NCBI GenBank assembly: GCA_946182825.1
Contig: CAMGZH010000006.1
Location: forward strand, 1-64,000
Origin: an uncultured Lachnospiraceae bacterium
GTDB lineage: Bacteria; Bacillota; Clostridia; Lachnospirales; Lachnospiraceae
Length of the DNA stretch: 64,000 bases
Reading direction: 5' to 3'
The first letter of the stretch is position 1. Every line of letters starts with the position of its first letter. The translations under genes and the position numbers were made by a program. Of the stretch, positions 33,229 to 42,071 are shown piece by piece. Under the pieces are notes generated by a model that was given only the letters and a program-made list of their open reading frames with translations, was not told where the DNA came from and did no database searches.

Positions 33229-33732
33229 TTAGAAAGATTTGATCTCATCCTCTGCATCATCTGTACTTTCATCGATCTTCTTAATGGTCACATCATAGCT
33301 GTAATCATCATTTACCTTTACGGTTACCGTATCCCCCTCCTTCTTACCCAGGAGCGCCTTCCCCAGGGGAGACTCGATACTGATCTTGCCCTTCAGAGAA
33401 TTGCTTCGGATGGAGGTTACGATCTTGTAGCTCTCCTCCATGTCATCCTCGGGAAAATATAAGGTTACGGTATTGTTCATTCCGATCACGCCATCCGCAG
33501 ACTCATCCGATACCATGATGGCATTTTTGAGCATATTCTCAAGATAGCGGATACGACTTTCATTGCGGTTCTTCGCCTTTTTTGCAGCATAATACTCGAA
33601 GTTCTCGGACAGATCGCCATGGGATCTGGCTTCTTTTACCTCACCGATCAGTTCCGGCCGGATCTTTAACTTTCGTTCTTCGATCTCTGCTTTGATCTTA
33701 TCCACATCTGACTGTGTCAGTCTCTCTCTCAT
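33229..33732 (-). CDS. greA: Transcription elongation factor GreA
   Basis: The 167-residue protein rescues arrested RNA polymerase by stimulating transcript cleavage. The N-terminal coiled coil carries the basic patch and the catalytic acidic tip GDLSENFEYYAAK (Asp and Glu of the GDLSEN loop intact). The C-terminal FKBP-like domain (VTLYFPEDDMEESYKIV, SPLGKALLGKKEGDTV) binds the polymerase secondary channel. A short acidic tail (DESTDDAEDEIKSF) is extra. Start region MRERLTQSDVDKIKAEI is slightly divergent from classical GreA. Confidence 0.94.
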   Translation of the reverse strand: MRERLTQSDVDKIKAEIEERKLKIRPELIGEVKEARSHGDLSENFEYYAAKKAKNRNESRIRYLENMLKNAIMVSDESADGVIGMNNTVTLYFPEDDMEESYKIVTSIRSNSLKGKISIESPLGKALLGKKEGDTVTVKVNDDYSYDVTIKKIDESTDDAEDEIKSF

Positions 33733-33741
33733 AACGGCCTC

Positions 33742-34191
33742 TTACTTAGAATACTTTTTCTCGACTGCGGTGATCATTTCCACACGCTCCTCATGTCTTC
33801 CGCCCAGTGGCTTTGCATTCAGGAATGCGTCTACCATATCCTTTGCCAGCTCACTTCCGACGATTCTTGCACCAAAGGCAAGGATGTTGGCATGATTGTG
33901 TTCTCTTACCAGATGGGCTGTTGTCACATCGGAACATACCGCTGCACGGATCCCCGGTACCTTATTGGCTGCAAGAGAAATTCCCACACCTGTTCCGCAG
34001 ATCAGAATTCCAAGATCCGCTTCACCTGCTGCAACCTTTTCTGCCACTGCCGCACCGATCTGTGGGTAATGTACGGACTCATTGGTGTCTGTTCCGTAGT
34101 TGATCACCTCGTAGCCTTTCTCCTCCAGATATTCCTGGATCTCAAACTTTAACTCTGTGCCTGCGTGATCATTTCCGATGATTAACTTCAT
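33742..34191 (-). CDS. rpiB: Ribose-5-phosphate isomerase B
   Basis: The 149-residue enzyme interconverts ribose-5-phosphate and ribulose-5-phosphate. Signature motifs: IGNDHAGTELKFEIQEYL, YPQIGAAVAEKVA, GILICGTGVGISLAANK (catalytic Cys) and REHNHANILAFGARIVG. The LacA/RpiB family includes allose-6-phosphate and galactose-6-phosphate isomerases, but single, non-paired genes with this context are RpiB. It ends 9 bases before greA. Confidence 0.94.
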   Translation of the reverse strand: MKLIIGNDHAGTELKFEIQEYLEEKGYEVINYGTDTNESVHYPQIGAAVAEKVAAGEADLGILICGTGVGISLAANKVPGIRAAVCSDVTTAHLVREHNHANILAFGARIVGSELAKDMVDAFLNAKPLGGRHEERVEMITAVEKKYSK

Positions 34192-34215
34192 GACGTCTCC
34201 TTTTTCTTATATATG

Positions 34216-35289
34216 TTATTCCTGTCCGAACCTGTATACGGTCCGGCTGTTGTACTCCTTGCCTGCCTCAATGATCGGCTGAGGGAAGGATGGTACATTC
34301 AACGCGTTCGGATAGTACTGTGTCTCGAAGCAGATACCGCCTCGTCTCGGGTAGATCTTGCTTCCCTTGCCCAGTTCCGTTCCACTGATATAATTTCCTG
34401 TATATAACTGCATTCCCGGAAGGTCGGTATATACATGAGCGAACAGCTCCTCCCATGGATCTGCAAAAACAGCTGCCTCATAAACCTTCTTACCGTTATG
34501 ATCATAGGATGCCTCATGATACTCCTCCGTATTCTTCAGCACATAGTTATGATCATATCCGCCTGCAAACTTCAGCAAGTCATAGTCATCCTCGATTCTA
34601 CCGCCTACAACACGGCCGGATGCAAAATCCATCGGTGTGTCCTTTACTTCCACATAGTCACCGTTCGGAATGGAATCCTCTCCTGCATAGGTCACAAGAT
34701 CCGAATGGATCATCACCTTATGATCGAGAATATTGCCTTCCCCGGCTCCCTTCAGGTTGAAGTAGCTGTGGTTGGTTGGATTAAATACGGTTCTTTCATC
34801 TGCCGTTGCCTTATAATCGATGATCAGATCCTGCCGGTCTCCGATGGTATAAGTTACTTCAATATCCATATTCCCCGGGAATCCCATGTCCCCTGCAGGA
34901 CTGTGAATACCAAAGGTCACGCTGTCTTCGGCTGTCTTGCGGATCTCCCAGATTCGCTTGTGAAGCGGATGGAATCCACTATGAAGGTTGTTCACCTCTC
35001 CGTCATTCTTGTCCAGCTCGTAATGCTTTCCATCCAGATCAAATGCCGCTCCTCCGATTCGGTTCGCGTGTCGACCCACGCTGCATCCGTAGTTCGGATC
35101 ATTTACAAAATACTGCTCCAACTCCCGGTAGCCAAGAACAACATCCCGTTCATCCTTCGATGGCATTGTAACATGAAGTTCCAGCAGATTGGCACCGAAA
35201 TTCATGAGTTTTGCCCGTAGTCCTGCATTTTTGATCTCTGTTACGATCACATCTTCCCCATCTGGTGTCTTTCCCCACACATGTTCCAT
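34216..35289 (-). CDS. galM: Aldose 1-epimerase (galactose mutarotase)
   Basis: The 357-residue beta-sandwich enzyme interconverts alpha and beta anomers of glucose/galactose. The motifs GRHANRIGGAAF, FNPTNHSYFNLKG (catalytic His), GGYDHNYVL and ICFETQYYPNALN (catalytic Glu) are all present. No Leloir genes lie nearby, so a general hexose role is likely. It precedes rpiB by 24 bases in the same direction. Confidence 0.94.
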   Translation of the reverse strand: MEHVWGKTPDGEDVIVTEIKNAGLRAKLMNFGANLLELHVTMPSKDERDVVLGYRELEQYFVNDPNYGCSVGRHANRIGGAAFDLDGKHYELDKNDGEVNNLHSGFHPLHKRIWEIRKTAEDSVTFGIHSPAGDMGFPGNMDIEVTYTIGDRQDLIIDYKATADERTVFNPTNHSYFNLKGAGEGNILDHKVMIHSDLVTYAGEDSIPNGDYVEVKDTPMDFASGRVVGGRIEDDYDLLKFAGGYDHNYVLKNTEEYHEASYDHNGKKVYEAAVFADPWEELFAHVYTDLPGMQLYTGNYISGTELGKGSKIYPRRGGICFETQYYPNALNVPSFPQPIIEAGKEYNSRTVYRFGQE

Positions 35290-35318
35290 TTTAATTTCCC
35301 TCTTTTCTTATTGCTTGT

Positions 35319-36143
35319 TTATGCTCCGATAAAAAATGTCAGCGGATTGTACATATACAGTACATTTAAGATCTCACTGGCCTGAATCTGCTTCATCATA
35401 TACTGTCCCCATGGCAATACACTGCAACAGGTCACAATATCCATACCGATCCATACCATCATCAACACAACAACGACACCCCAGACTCCCCCGAGTCCTC
35501 TTGTGATTCCACCAACCACCGGTATATCGGTTATAAAATGTGCGATGAGTCGCAGGATCCTTGTAATGATCAGTCCCAATAAAAATGCGGTCATCATGGC
35601 AAGTCCGCGAACGATCATAGCTGCGATGGGCTGCGCCGTCTGTGAAACAATGGTGGCATTTGCCTTGCTCAACTGTTTGTCGCCCACGTTCTGAAGATCT
35701 TCGATCAGATTGATGGCCCGATCCGCATCTTCCTTCACACCGTTTGCCACGGCCTTCTTCAACGCCTCCGGCAGCTCAATTCCCATAGAAGAGAAGAAGT
35801 CTCCTGTGGATGCTGCATCCGAAAGTTTTTTACTTTCAGTCTTCGGCTGTTCTTCTGTTGTTGTCGTATTGTCGTCCTGACTTGACTGATTGATCTCATT
35901 GATTTTTTCATTTTCTTTTGAGACCAGCTGATTCTTGATATAGCTTTCTACAGCCCGTTCCACCTTCTCATAGACCGGACCTCTCATATATGCCTGCTGA
36001 ATCTGCGGAACTCCGATATATAACAATCCCAGGATGATCACCCAGGAAAGCATTCCGATCAGCATTCCAAGAAGTCCCTTGTGGTACCCGATTGCAAACC
36101 CGATTACAAGCGCAACGGCTACTCCAATTAGTACGTAATTCAT
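35319..36143 (-). CDS. CvpA family membrane protein with cytoplasmic/extracellular insert
   Basis: The 274-residue protein has N-terminal helices (VLIGVAVALVIGFAIGYHKG, LIGMLSWVIILGLLYIG), a long hydrophilic insert rich in Asn/Thr/Glu (about 70-165), and helices again at about 170-240 with GGITRGLGGVWGVVVVLMMV. This is the CvpA pattern; CvpA affects colicin V production in E. coli and appears broadly in envelope maintenance. The insert is unusual in length. It follows the DUF5711 gene by 18 bases, a pairing that recurs in Clostridia in my experience. Confidence 0.78.
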   Translation of the reverse strand: MNYVLIGVAVALVIGFAIGYHKGLLGMLIGMLSWVIILGLLYIGVPQIQQAYMRGPVYEKVERAVESYIKNQLVSKENEKINEINQSSQDDNTTTTEEQPKTESKKLSDAASTGDFFSSMGIELPEALKKAVANGVKEDADRAINLIEDLQNVGDKQLSKANATIVSQTAQPIAAMIVRGLAMMTAFLLGLIITRILRLIAHFITDIPVVGGITRGLGGVWGVVVVLMMVWIGMDIVTCCSVLPWGQYMMKQIQASEILNVLYMYNPLTFFIGA

Positions 36144-36161
36144 GTTTTTCCTCTTTGTCTG

Positions 36162-37322
36162 TTACTGTATTCTGATGCGCTCACATTTGCCTTCCGTAAT
36201 CAAAAGATATTCCTGTCTTCCTTCTGTCGGCAAAAATGACACAAGCGTTTCAGAAAAATCATATGAGAATCGGACCCTTCCAAGCTTATTGTAAACTCTT
36301 AGATTCTCGCCATTTGTTATCAGGATCTCCCCGTTTGTCAGGAAACGGCATTGTGTATAGCTGATATCCAGCTTTTTTTTGAATTTTTCCTTGCCGGATT
36401 CCGAAAATACCTGCAGGTATTTCTCTGTATTATTGTCATTATCGATGATGATTCCGAAGGCATCATCTCCGGTCATGACACTTTTTATCTCCGGCTTGAC
36501 TTTGATGGTTTCGATTTCTTCCGGTTTGGAGGATGCATCGATCAGATGGATCTTATGATTGCTGTAAGCAACGATGGATCCGTCTTCAAAAAATTCCACC
36601 TCCGGACATAGTCCATCTGTGTATTGAAAGGTCCCCACCAGATTATCCCTTTGCCCCTCACCCTTCTCTGAGAAGTCGTAGATATTCAAAGTGGACGTAA
36701 GCTGCCCCTTACTGACGGAAGCCATACTGACTGCCAGTCGCTTTCCATCCTCTGAAATAGCCAGATCCAACGGATATCCGGTTTTGGCCAGATGTACCTG
36801 TCCCTGGGCCAACTGAGTTCCGTCTGCCTTATACACATTCAGGTAACCGGTGGCTCCTTCCTGCATCATGGCTGCGACCGTTCCGTCAGCAGCGACATCA
36901 GCCCTTACAATGGGCAGATTGGTCTGGATCTCCCCCTCCTCCTTTTCCGGAGAGAGAATCTTCATCGTTGTACCCTTGGTATCATAGATCAGCATTCGCT
37001 GTTTGGCGATCCGGACCTTCGGACTCTGCATATCATAGGCCTCATTCCACACCGCCTCGCCTTTATTGTTGAGATAGGACGCTCCATCCTGTGAGTAAGA
37101 GACCAGTCCTCCGTTAAACTCACTGTAATTCAACGTCGATGCGCTACTGACCTTGAATTCATCCACTACGTCGTATGAGTCAAACTGCCCGTACCGGTTT
37201 AATAGATTTGCAAAAAACACAACAACCAGTACGACCACCGGAATGCAAAGGAGCCACAGCAGATATCGCCTGCGATGTGGCTGTTTCACTATTTTATCTT
37301 CTGTTAGCTCCTGATCTTGCAT
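36162..37322 (-). CDS. DUF5711-like membrane-anchored beta-propeller protein
   Basis: The 386-residue protein has a basic N-terminus then a single membrane helix (LLWLLCIPVVVLVVVFFANLL). Behind it is a repetitive strand-rich extracellular domain with blades such as GLVSYSQDGASYLNNKG, MLIYDTKGTTMKIL, GYLNVYKADGT and LAISEDGKRLAVSM. No catalytic residues are evident; propellers of this type usually bind protein or glycan ligands. It and the CvpA gene are adjacent and probably form one membrane complex (inference). Confidence 0.75.
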   Translation of the reverse strand: MQDQELTEDKIVKQPHRRRYLLWLLCIPVVVLVVVFFANLLNRYGQFDSYDVVDEFKVSSASTLNYSEFNGGLVSYSQDGASYLNNKGEAVWNEAYDMQSPKVRIAKQRMLIYDTKGTTMKILSPEKEEGEIQTNLPIVRADVAADGTVAAMMQEGATGYLNVYKADGTQLAQGQVHLAKTGYPLDLAISEDGKRLAVSMASVSKGQLTSTLNIYDFSEKGEGQRDNLVGTFQYTDGLCPEVEFFEDGSIVAYSNHKIHLIDASSKPEEIETIKVKPEIKSVMTGDDAFGIIIDNDNNTEKYLQVFSESGKEKFKKKLDISYTQCRFLTNGEILITNGENLRVYNKLGRVRFSYDFSETLVSFLPTEGRQEYLLITEGKCERIRIQ

Positions 37323-37339
37323 ATTCTTTCCTTATTTCA

Positions 37340-39244
37340 TTAGTAATCGTATGTGAATACTGCAACTCCGTATGGGGAGAGTGGATATGCCACTGAGTAT
37401 TCCCTGCCGTCGCATTCCTTATGCTCCGGCAAATAGGTCTTCTTTTTCTTTGGATCAGATCCGCCGTAGGCCGGATCGTCACTTGTAAGAACCAGCGTCA
37501 ACTTCTTATTGTTGGCAACACCAACCCGATAATCCTCGTAGGCCATCGGTGTGAAGTTGCAAACGAACAGCAGGTTCTTCTTGCCGTTTTTGGACTTTCT
37601 GAGGAAACTGAAAATTCCTCTGTAGCTGTCGTTGGCATTGATCCACTCGAATCCGTTCCAGTTAATATCCTGTTCATACATGGACGGATACTTCTTGTAG
37701 ATATGAAGCAGGGATTTCATCCAGTCCCTGACAGCCCGGTGCTCCGGATTGTCCAAAAGGTACCAGTCAAGTTCTCTTTCTTCACTCCATTCCCGAAGCT
37801 GGGCAAAATCCTGTCCCATGAACAGAAGCTTTTTGCCCGGGTGTCCCATCATAAAGGCATAACCGGCCATCAGATTCTTAAACTTGTCGATTCCAAGTCC
37901 CGGCATTTTCTCCAACATAGAACACTTCAGATGGACTACTTCGTCGTGGGAGAGTACCAGAATATACTTCTCGAACTCATTATAGGACATAGCGAAGGTC
38001 ATCTTATTGTGGTTGTCCTTACGGAAGTACGGATCCAGCTTCATGTAATCCAGGAAGTCGTGCATCCATCCCATATTCCACTTGTAGGAGAAATTCAGTC
38101 CACCGTCTTCTACACCGCCGGTTACCTTCGGCCATGCTGTGGATTCCTCCGCAATCATTACGACACCCTTATAGCGTCCTGTGATCATGGAGTTGATATG
38201 CTTAAAGAACTCGATTGCCTCTAAGTTCTCCCGTCCACCGAATTTGTTTGCTACCCACTGTCCGTCGCTCTTACCATAATCGAGGTAGAGCATGGAAGCA
38301 ACAGCATCCACACGAAGTCCATCAATGTGATAGGTCTCGATCCAGTTGATGGCGGAACCGATCAGGAAGTTCTTGACTTCGTTTTTACCGTAGTCGAAGA
38401 TCTTCGTTCCCCAATCCGGATGTTCGCCCTTCTTCGGATCCGCATATTCAAACAGCGGAGATCCGTCGAAATCCGCCAGACCATGGGCATCCTTTGGAAA
38501 ATGAGCCGGTACCCAGTCCAGAATAACTCCGATTCCCTTTCTGTGAAGGGTATTGACCAGATACATAAAATCCTTTGGCTTTCCGTATCTGGAAGTAGGA
38601 GCGTAGTAGCCGGTTACCTGATAACCCCAGGAACCGTCAAAAGGATATTCGGAAATACCCATCAGTTCCACATGGGTATAACCCATCTCGCTGACATACT
38701 CTGCAAGAGCATCCGCAAACTGTGCATACGTGTAAAAGCCATCGTCCTCCCGACCCGGATGACGTTTCCAGGAACCCGGATGCACTTCATAAATAGACAT
38801 TGGCTTCTCATAATATGGCGTTGTGTCATGGCGCTTTTTCATCCAGTTCTGATCAGTCCACTTATAACCTTCCACATTGGCAAGCTTAGAAGCGGTTCCC
38901 GGACGAAGCTCTGCACTGTTTGCAAAAGGATCTGCCTTATACAGCTTGCGTCCGTTCTGTGTCACAATCAAAAATTTATACATCTGGCCTTCCTGGGCTC
39001 CCGGTATAAAAGCTTCAAAAATACCGGTCTCCTCCGGAGACACCCGCTTCATCGGATTGGCCCCTTCGTCCCATCCGTTGAATTCACCGATCACATATAC
39101 ACCGGCGGCGTGTGGCGCCCAGACATCAAATATCCATCCCTCTTTTCCATCTTCCGTGGCAGGGTGAGCACCTAACTTACGAAAAATCTCGTAATGTGTT
39201 CCCTGTCCAAAAAGATAAGCGTCTAACTCCGTAAAATGATTCAT
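37340..39244 (-). CDS. glgB: 1,4-alpha-glucan branching enzyme
   Basis: The 634-residue GH13 enzyme introduces alpha-1,6 branches into glycogen. It has the N-terminal CBM48 (VYVIGEFNGWDEG), the barrel motifs VELMGISEYPFDGSWGYQV and GIGVILDWVPAHFPKD, the nucleophile region DGLRVDAVASMLYLDY, the acid/base EESTAWPKVT and the His/Asp pair LSHDEVVH. All three acidic catalytic residues are intact. Other glycogen genes are not in the window. It starts 19 bases after the TPR-ATPase gene. Confidence 0.96.
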   Translation of the reverse strand: MNHFTELDAYLFGQGTHYEIFRKLGAHPATEDGKEGWIFDVWAPHAAGVYVIGEFNGWDEGANPMKRVSPEETGIFEAFIPGAQEGQMYKFLIVTQNGRKLYKADPFANSAELRPGTASKLANVEGYKWTDQNWMKKRHDTTPYYEKPMSIYEVHPGSWKRHPGREDDGFYTYAQFADALAEYVSEMGYTHVELMGISEYPFDGSWGYQVTGYYAPTSRYGKPKDFMYLVNTLHRKGIGVILDWVPAHFPKDAHGLADFDGSPLFEYADPKKGEHPDWGTKIFDYGKNEVKNFLIGSAINWIETYHIDGLRVDAVASMLYLDYGKSDGQWVANKFGGRENLEAIEFFKHINSMITGRYKGVVMIAEESTAWPKVTGGVEDGGLNFSYKWNMGWMHDFLDYMKLDPYFRKDNHNKMTFAMSYNEFEKYILVLSHDEVVHLKCSMLEKMPGLGIDKFKNLMAGYAFMMGHPGKKLLFMGQDFAQLREWSEERELDWYLLDNPEHRAVRDWMKSLLHIYKKYPSMYEQDINWNGFEWINANDSYRGIFSFLRKSKNGKKNLLFVCNFTPMAYEDYRVGVANNKKLTLVLTSDDPAYGGSDPKKKKTYLPEHKECDGREYSVAYPLSPYGVAVFTYDY

Positions 39245-39263
39245 ACTATAACCCCTTTCAAGC

Positions 39264-41942
39264 CTATTCTAGGATGTCTTTTTCCTGAAGGATCGGTCTG
39301 CCGTCTTCATCTGTCAGCTTCGCTGCAAAATGACCAAAGATACCTTTGCTTCGGCGTTCCAACTTCTGTATTCCACGATCGACAATTGCCTTTACCTCAT
39401 GAAGACTGATCGGCTCCTCACCCCTTTGCAAGATACCGATCCTGTCATAGAGACCAAGAATTGCCATATCATCCATGGAATATCCTAAATCAAGCACATA
39501 TGCTTTTCCGAAGGAAACCAGTTCATCAATGGTCATCACCGGAATATTGATGTGCTCTGTAAACAAATTGAATAGCTGTGGTGACAGTGACTTCAGCCGT
39601 TCCAGGCCAATCTTGCTGTCCTCTAAAATAAACAGTGTTCCTGACGTATCATTCTCGATCAGAAGTGCCAGGGATACTGCTGTTTCCCGATTAATTGCGC
39701 CGGCTTCCTCGATCATCAGGCTTCCACCGGCAACCTTCGTCAACAGCGCCTGCAGATCCTTGCCGTTTAACTTCTCACCGGAGATCCTTCCGGCTGCACC
39801 CGACAGCTTACCGGTCTCCTTCTGAAGGATTCGGATCAGCTTTGAAGCCAGAGCGGTCTTACCGGTTCCGTTGCTTCCGGATACTGTCAGATTACCGATG
39901 CTGACATGCTCCGGATCGGACAATCTTGTGCGGATACCGCTTAAGGCTCTGCAGATCTGCTTCTCCATGCTGTCAACGGTTGTAAAGTAACTTAATACAT
40001 CCTTCTCATCATCGGTCAGTCGTACCTGCGGCACCTCATCGTTAATCACATCCTCGATGGCTCCGGACAGGTTCATCACCTGTGTATCCGACAGTCCTGC
40101 AGCTGCAGGAGTCTCCTTGATTGCCTTCATGATCTCGGTTCCGGAAGGCATGACCTTCGTTGTCTGATCGATCGGATTGTCATCCTTCCCGCCTTCTTCT
40201 CTGGCTTTTTCTTCTTCCGCCTCGACGGTCAGTTCATCGATCTGTTCCTGCAGCATTTTATTCACATCCGCCATAATGTCTTCCGGCTTCTGTGGCTGCG
40301 GATCTTCCTCGGTCTGATCTAACGTATTTTCTTTCTCCTCCGTCTCTTCCTTCGGCTGATTCAAGGATTCATCCCTCGGCTCAGGCTTTCGTGATTCAAC
40401 CTCCTCAGAAGACAGCCTTGGCGGCTCCCAAGCCTTAAGATCCTTCTCCTCATCATTCCGTGTCACTGTGGCGCCTGCCTGACGAATTGCCTTCTTCAGT
40501 GCATCTGCTGCCGGAAGAACCGGAATCTTAAGTCCGACCTCATCCTTAGCTTCCGCATCCTCCTCGGAATTGGCGTGAATCTTAGGAATCTCGAAGGTTC
40601 TTTCATCGCCGTCGGTCTCGATCCTGGAATGTTCCTCGTCTTCGGATTCCATCTTCTCCGCCACCGGATCCTCTTTCTGGTGCGCCTGCGCCAGGATCTC
40701 CACGGCACGGTTCTCATCCTCGCCTCTGGACAGATATTCCTGACGAAGCAGTTCCTCCGGAGAAACACCGGCATCCAGCTGCGGTGCAGCTTCCACCAAA
40801 CGATCCATGATCTGTTCTGCTTCTTTCAGCGCCTTGGCCTTGGCCTCTTCCAGCTTACGTGCTCTGGCCTCCTCCAGCGCCGCCTCGGCGGCTCGACGGG
40901 TTCGTTCCCAGTCCTCCATGATATCTTCGATGGTCATCTGACCCTCGATCTGTTCCTCCCTGGTGCGGGTCGGAAGATTCATGGACATCTGACCGTCATA
41001 TTCCTCTGCGAGATACTGCTGGAAAGAATCCTGAATGGTCGGAACCGGTTCGCTTTCCTCCTGCTGCACAATCTCTTCTTCCTCGGGCTTGCCGGCACTA
41101 AGGTAAGGGATATCTCCGATCAGATCCTTAATGGCATCCATATTCTCGGATACCTCACCGGTCTCCGTTGCCTGCATGATCTCTTCAATATTCTTCTTGA
41201 TCTCGGCCTGAAGGTTCACTGTGTTAAACCGTTCCGGCTTCGTCTCGACTTTGGGGATGGTAATCGGGTGGGAGAGAAGCTCATCCGATCCGGAATCCTC
41301 CGGAAGCACCTCCGCGCTTCCGTTCTTACGACGCTGGAAACGACGGTATTTATCTTCCTGAGCCTGGTTCAGCGGCGTATAGAGCATCTTCATCTCCAAG
41401 GCTTTCTCAACATAAGGGCCTTCACCAAACCAGAGAACGATCTCATCACAAAGATCAATACACTTCTCCACCTGGGCAGAGCTTCGATAGAGGCAGGCCA
41501 GTTCAAATGCCCACTTCTCAATGAAATCGTGCTGCTTCAATTCCTCAAGAATTGCGATCAGCCCCTTGATATCACTGCCTTTGGCCTTAGCAATATGGTA
41601 TCGGATGATATATTTAAGACTGTCATGGGGAGCGATCTCTACAAATTCCTCATAGTACTCATCCGCTTCATCCAGCTCGCCCATCCTCACAGAAAGCAAC
41701 GCAAGACGGTAGATGATCATTCGTCCGATGGGAGAGCGTTCATGTGCCATTTCCAGAATCTCTCTGGCCTTCTCCGTCTCACCGGCCTCCTCATAGACCT
41801 CACTTGCTCTTAGTAATACGTTGACATTGCGGATCTTACGGTAGTTAAGCGTATCTAAAAGATCCACTGCCTCCTGTTTGTCCCCTGAACGAACCAGCGT
41901 TTCAATCTGATCCAGTTTGATTTTATATTCTGTCTTCTCCAA
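39264..41942 (-). CDS. TPR protein fused to an AAA-like ATPase domain, function unknown
   Basis: The 892-residue protein has about four TPR-like helical repeats at the N-terminus (residues 1-200; QEAVDLLDTLNYRKI, KAREILEMAHERSPIGRMII). A long acidic, low-complexity linker (about 210-620) rich in Glu/Gln/Pro follows. The C-terminal ATPase starts near 687: Walker A SGSNGTGKTALASKL, Walker B-like GSLMIEEAG (Glu instead of Asp), sensor-like LFILED. It resembles CbxX/CfqX-type AAA domains. No signal peptide or membrane segment. Its partner is unknown; only glgB and the CvpA/DUF5711 genes follow it in the same direction. Confidence 0.7.
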   Translation of the reverse strand: MEKTEYKIKLDQIETLVRSGDKQEAVDLLDTLNYRKIRNVNVLLRASEVYEEAGETEKAREILEMAHERSPIGRMIIYRLALLSVRMGELDEADEYYEEFVEIAPHDSLKYIIRYHIAKAKGSDIKGLIAILEELKQHDFIEKWAFELACLYRSSAQVEKCIDLCDEIVLWFGEGPYVEKALEMKMLYTPLNQAQEDKYRRFQRRKNGSAEVLPEDSGSDELLSHPITIPKVETKPERFNTVNLQAEIKKNIEEIMQATETGEVSENMDAIKDLIGDIPYLSAGKPEEEEIVQQEESEPVPTIQDSFQQYLAEEYDGQMSMNLPTRTREEQIEGQMTIEDIMEDWERTRRAAEAALEEARARKLEEAKAKALKEAEQIMDRLVEAAPQLDAGVSPEELLRQEYLSRGEDENRAVEILAQAHQKEDPVAEKMESEDEEHSRIETDGDERTFEIPKIHANSEEDAEAKDEVGLKIPVLPAADALKKAIRQAGATVTRNDEEKDLKAWEPPRLSSEEVESRKPEPRDESLNQPKEETEEKENTLDQTEEDPQPQKPEDIMADVNKMLQEQIDELTVEAEEEKAREEGGKDDNPIDQTTKVMPSGTEIMKAIKETPAAAGLSDTQVMNLSGAIEDVINDEVPQVRLTDDEKDVLSYFTTVDSMEKQICRALSGIRTRLSDPEHVSIGNLTVSGSNGTGKTALASKLIRILQKETGKLSGAAGRISGEKLNGKDLQALLTKVAGGSLMIEEAGAINRETAVSLALLIENDTSGTLFILEDSKIGLERLKSLSPQLFNLFTEHINIPVMTIDELVSFGKAYVLDLGYSMDDMAILGLYDRIGILQRGEEPISLHEVKAIVDRGIQKLERRSKGIFGHFAAKLTDEDGRPILQEKDILE

Positions 41943-42015
41943 AGCGCACCTCGAAAAATGTTAAAGTCTCCCAAAATACATATAATTTAGTGTATCATAG
42001 CGCTGTTTCTCTGTC

Positions 42016-42067
42016 AAAAAACTCCGCCCTCCGAACCCGGGCGAAAACCCAGTCGGAGAGCGGAGTT
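42016..42067 (-). terminator. Terminator of the AI-2E-type permease gene
   Basis: On the minus strand AACTCCGC-TCTCCGA pairs with TCGGAGG-GCGGAGTT around a GC-rich loop and is followed by Ts. It begins four bases after the stop. Confidence 0.8.
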
Positions 42068-42071
42068 CATA

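Noticed and set aside
40575-41813. A 412-codon open frame on the plus strand opposite the TPR-ATPase gene
   Set aside because: Low-complexity Leu/Phe-rich antisense of the Glu/Gln-rich linker; no signal of a real protein.
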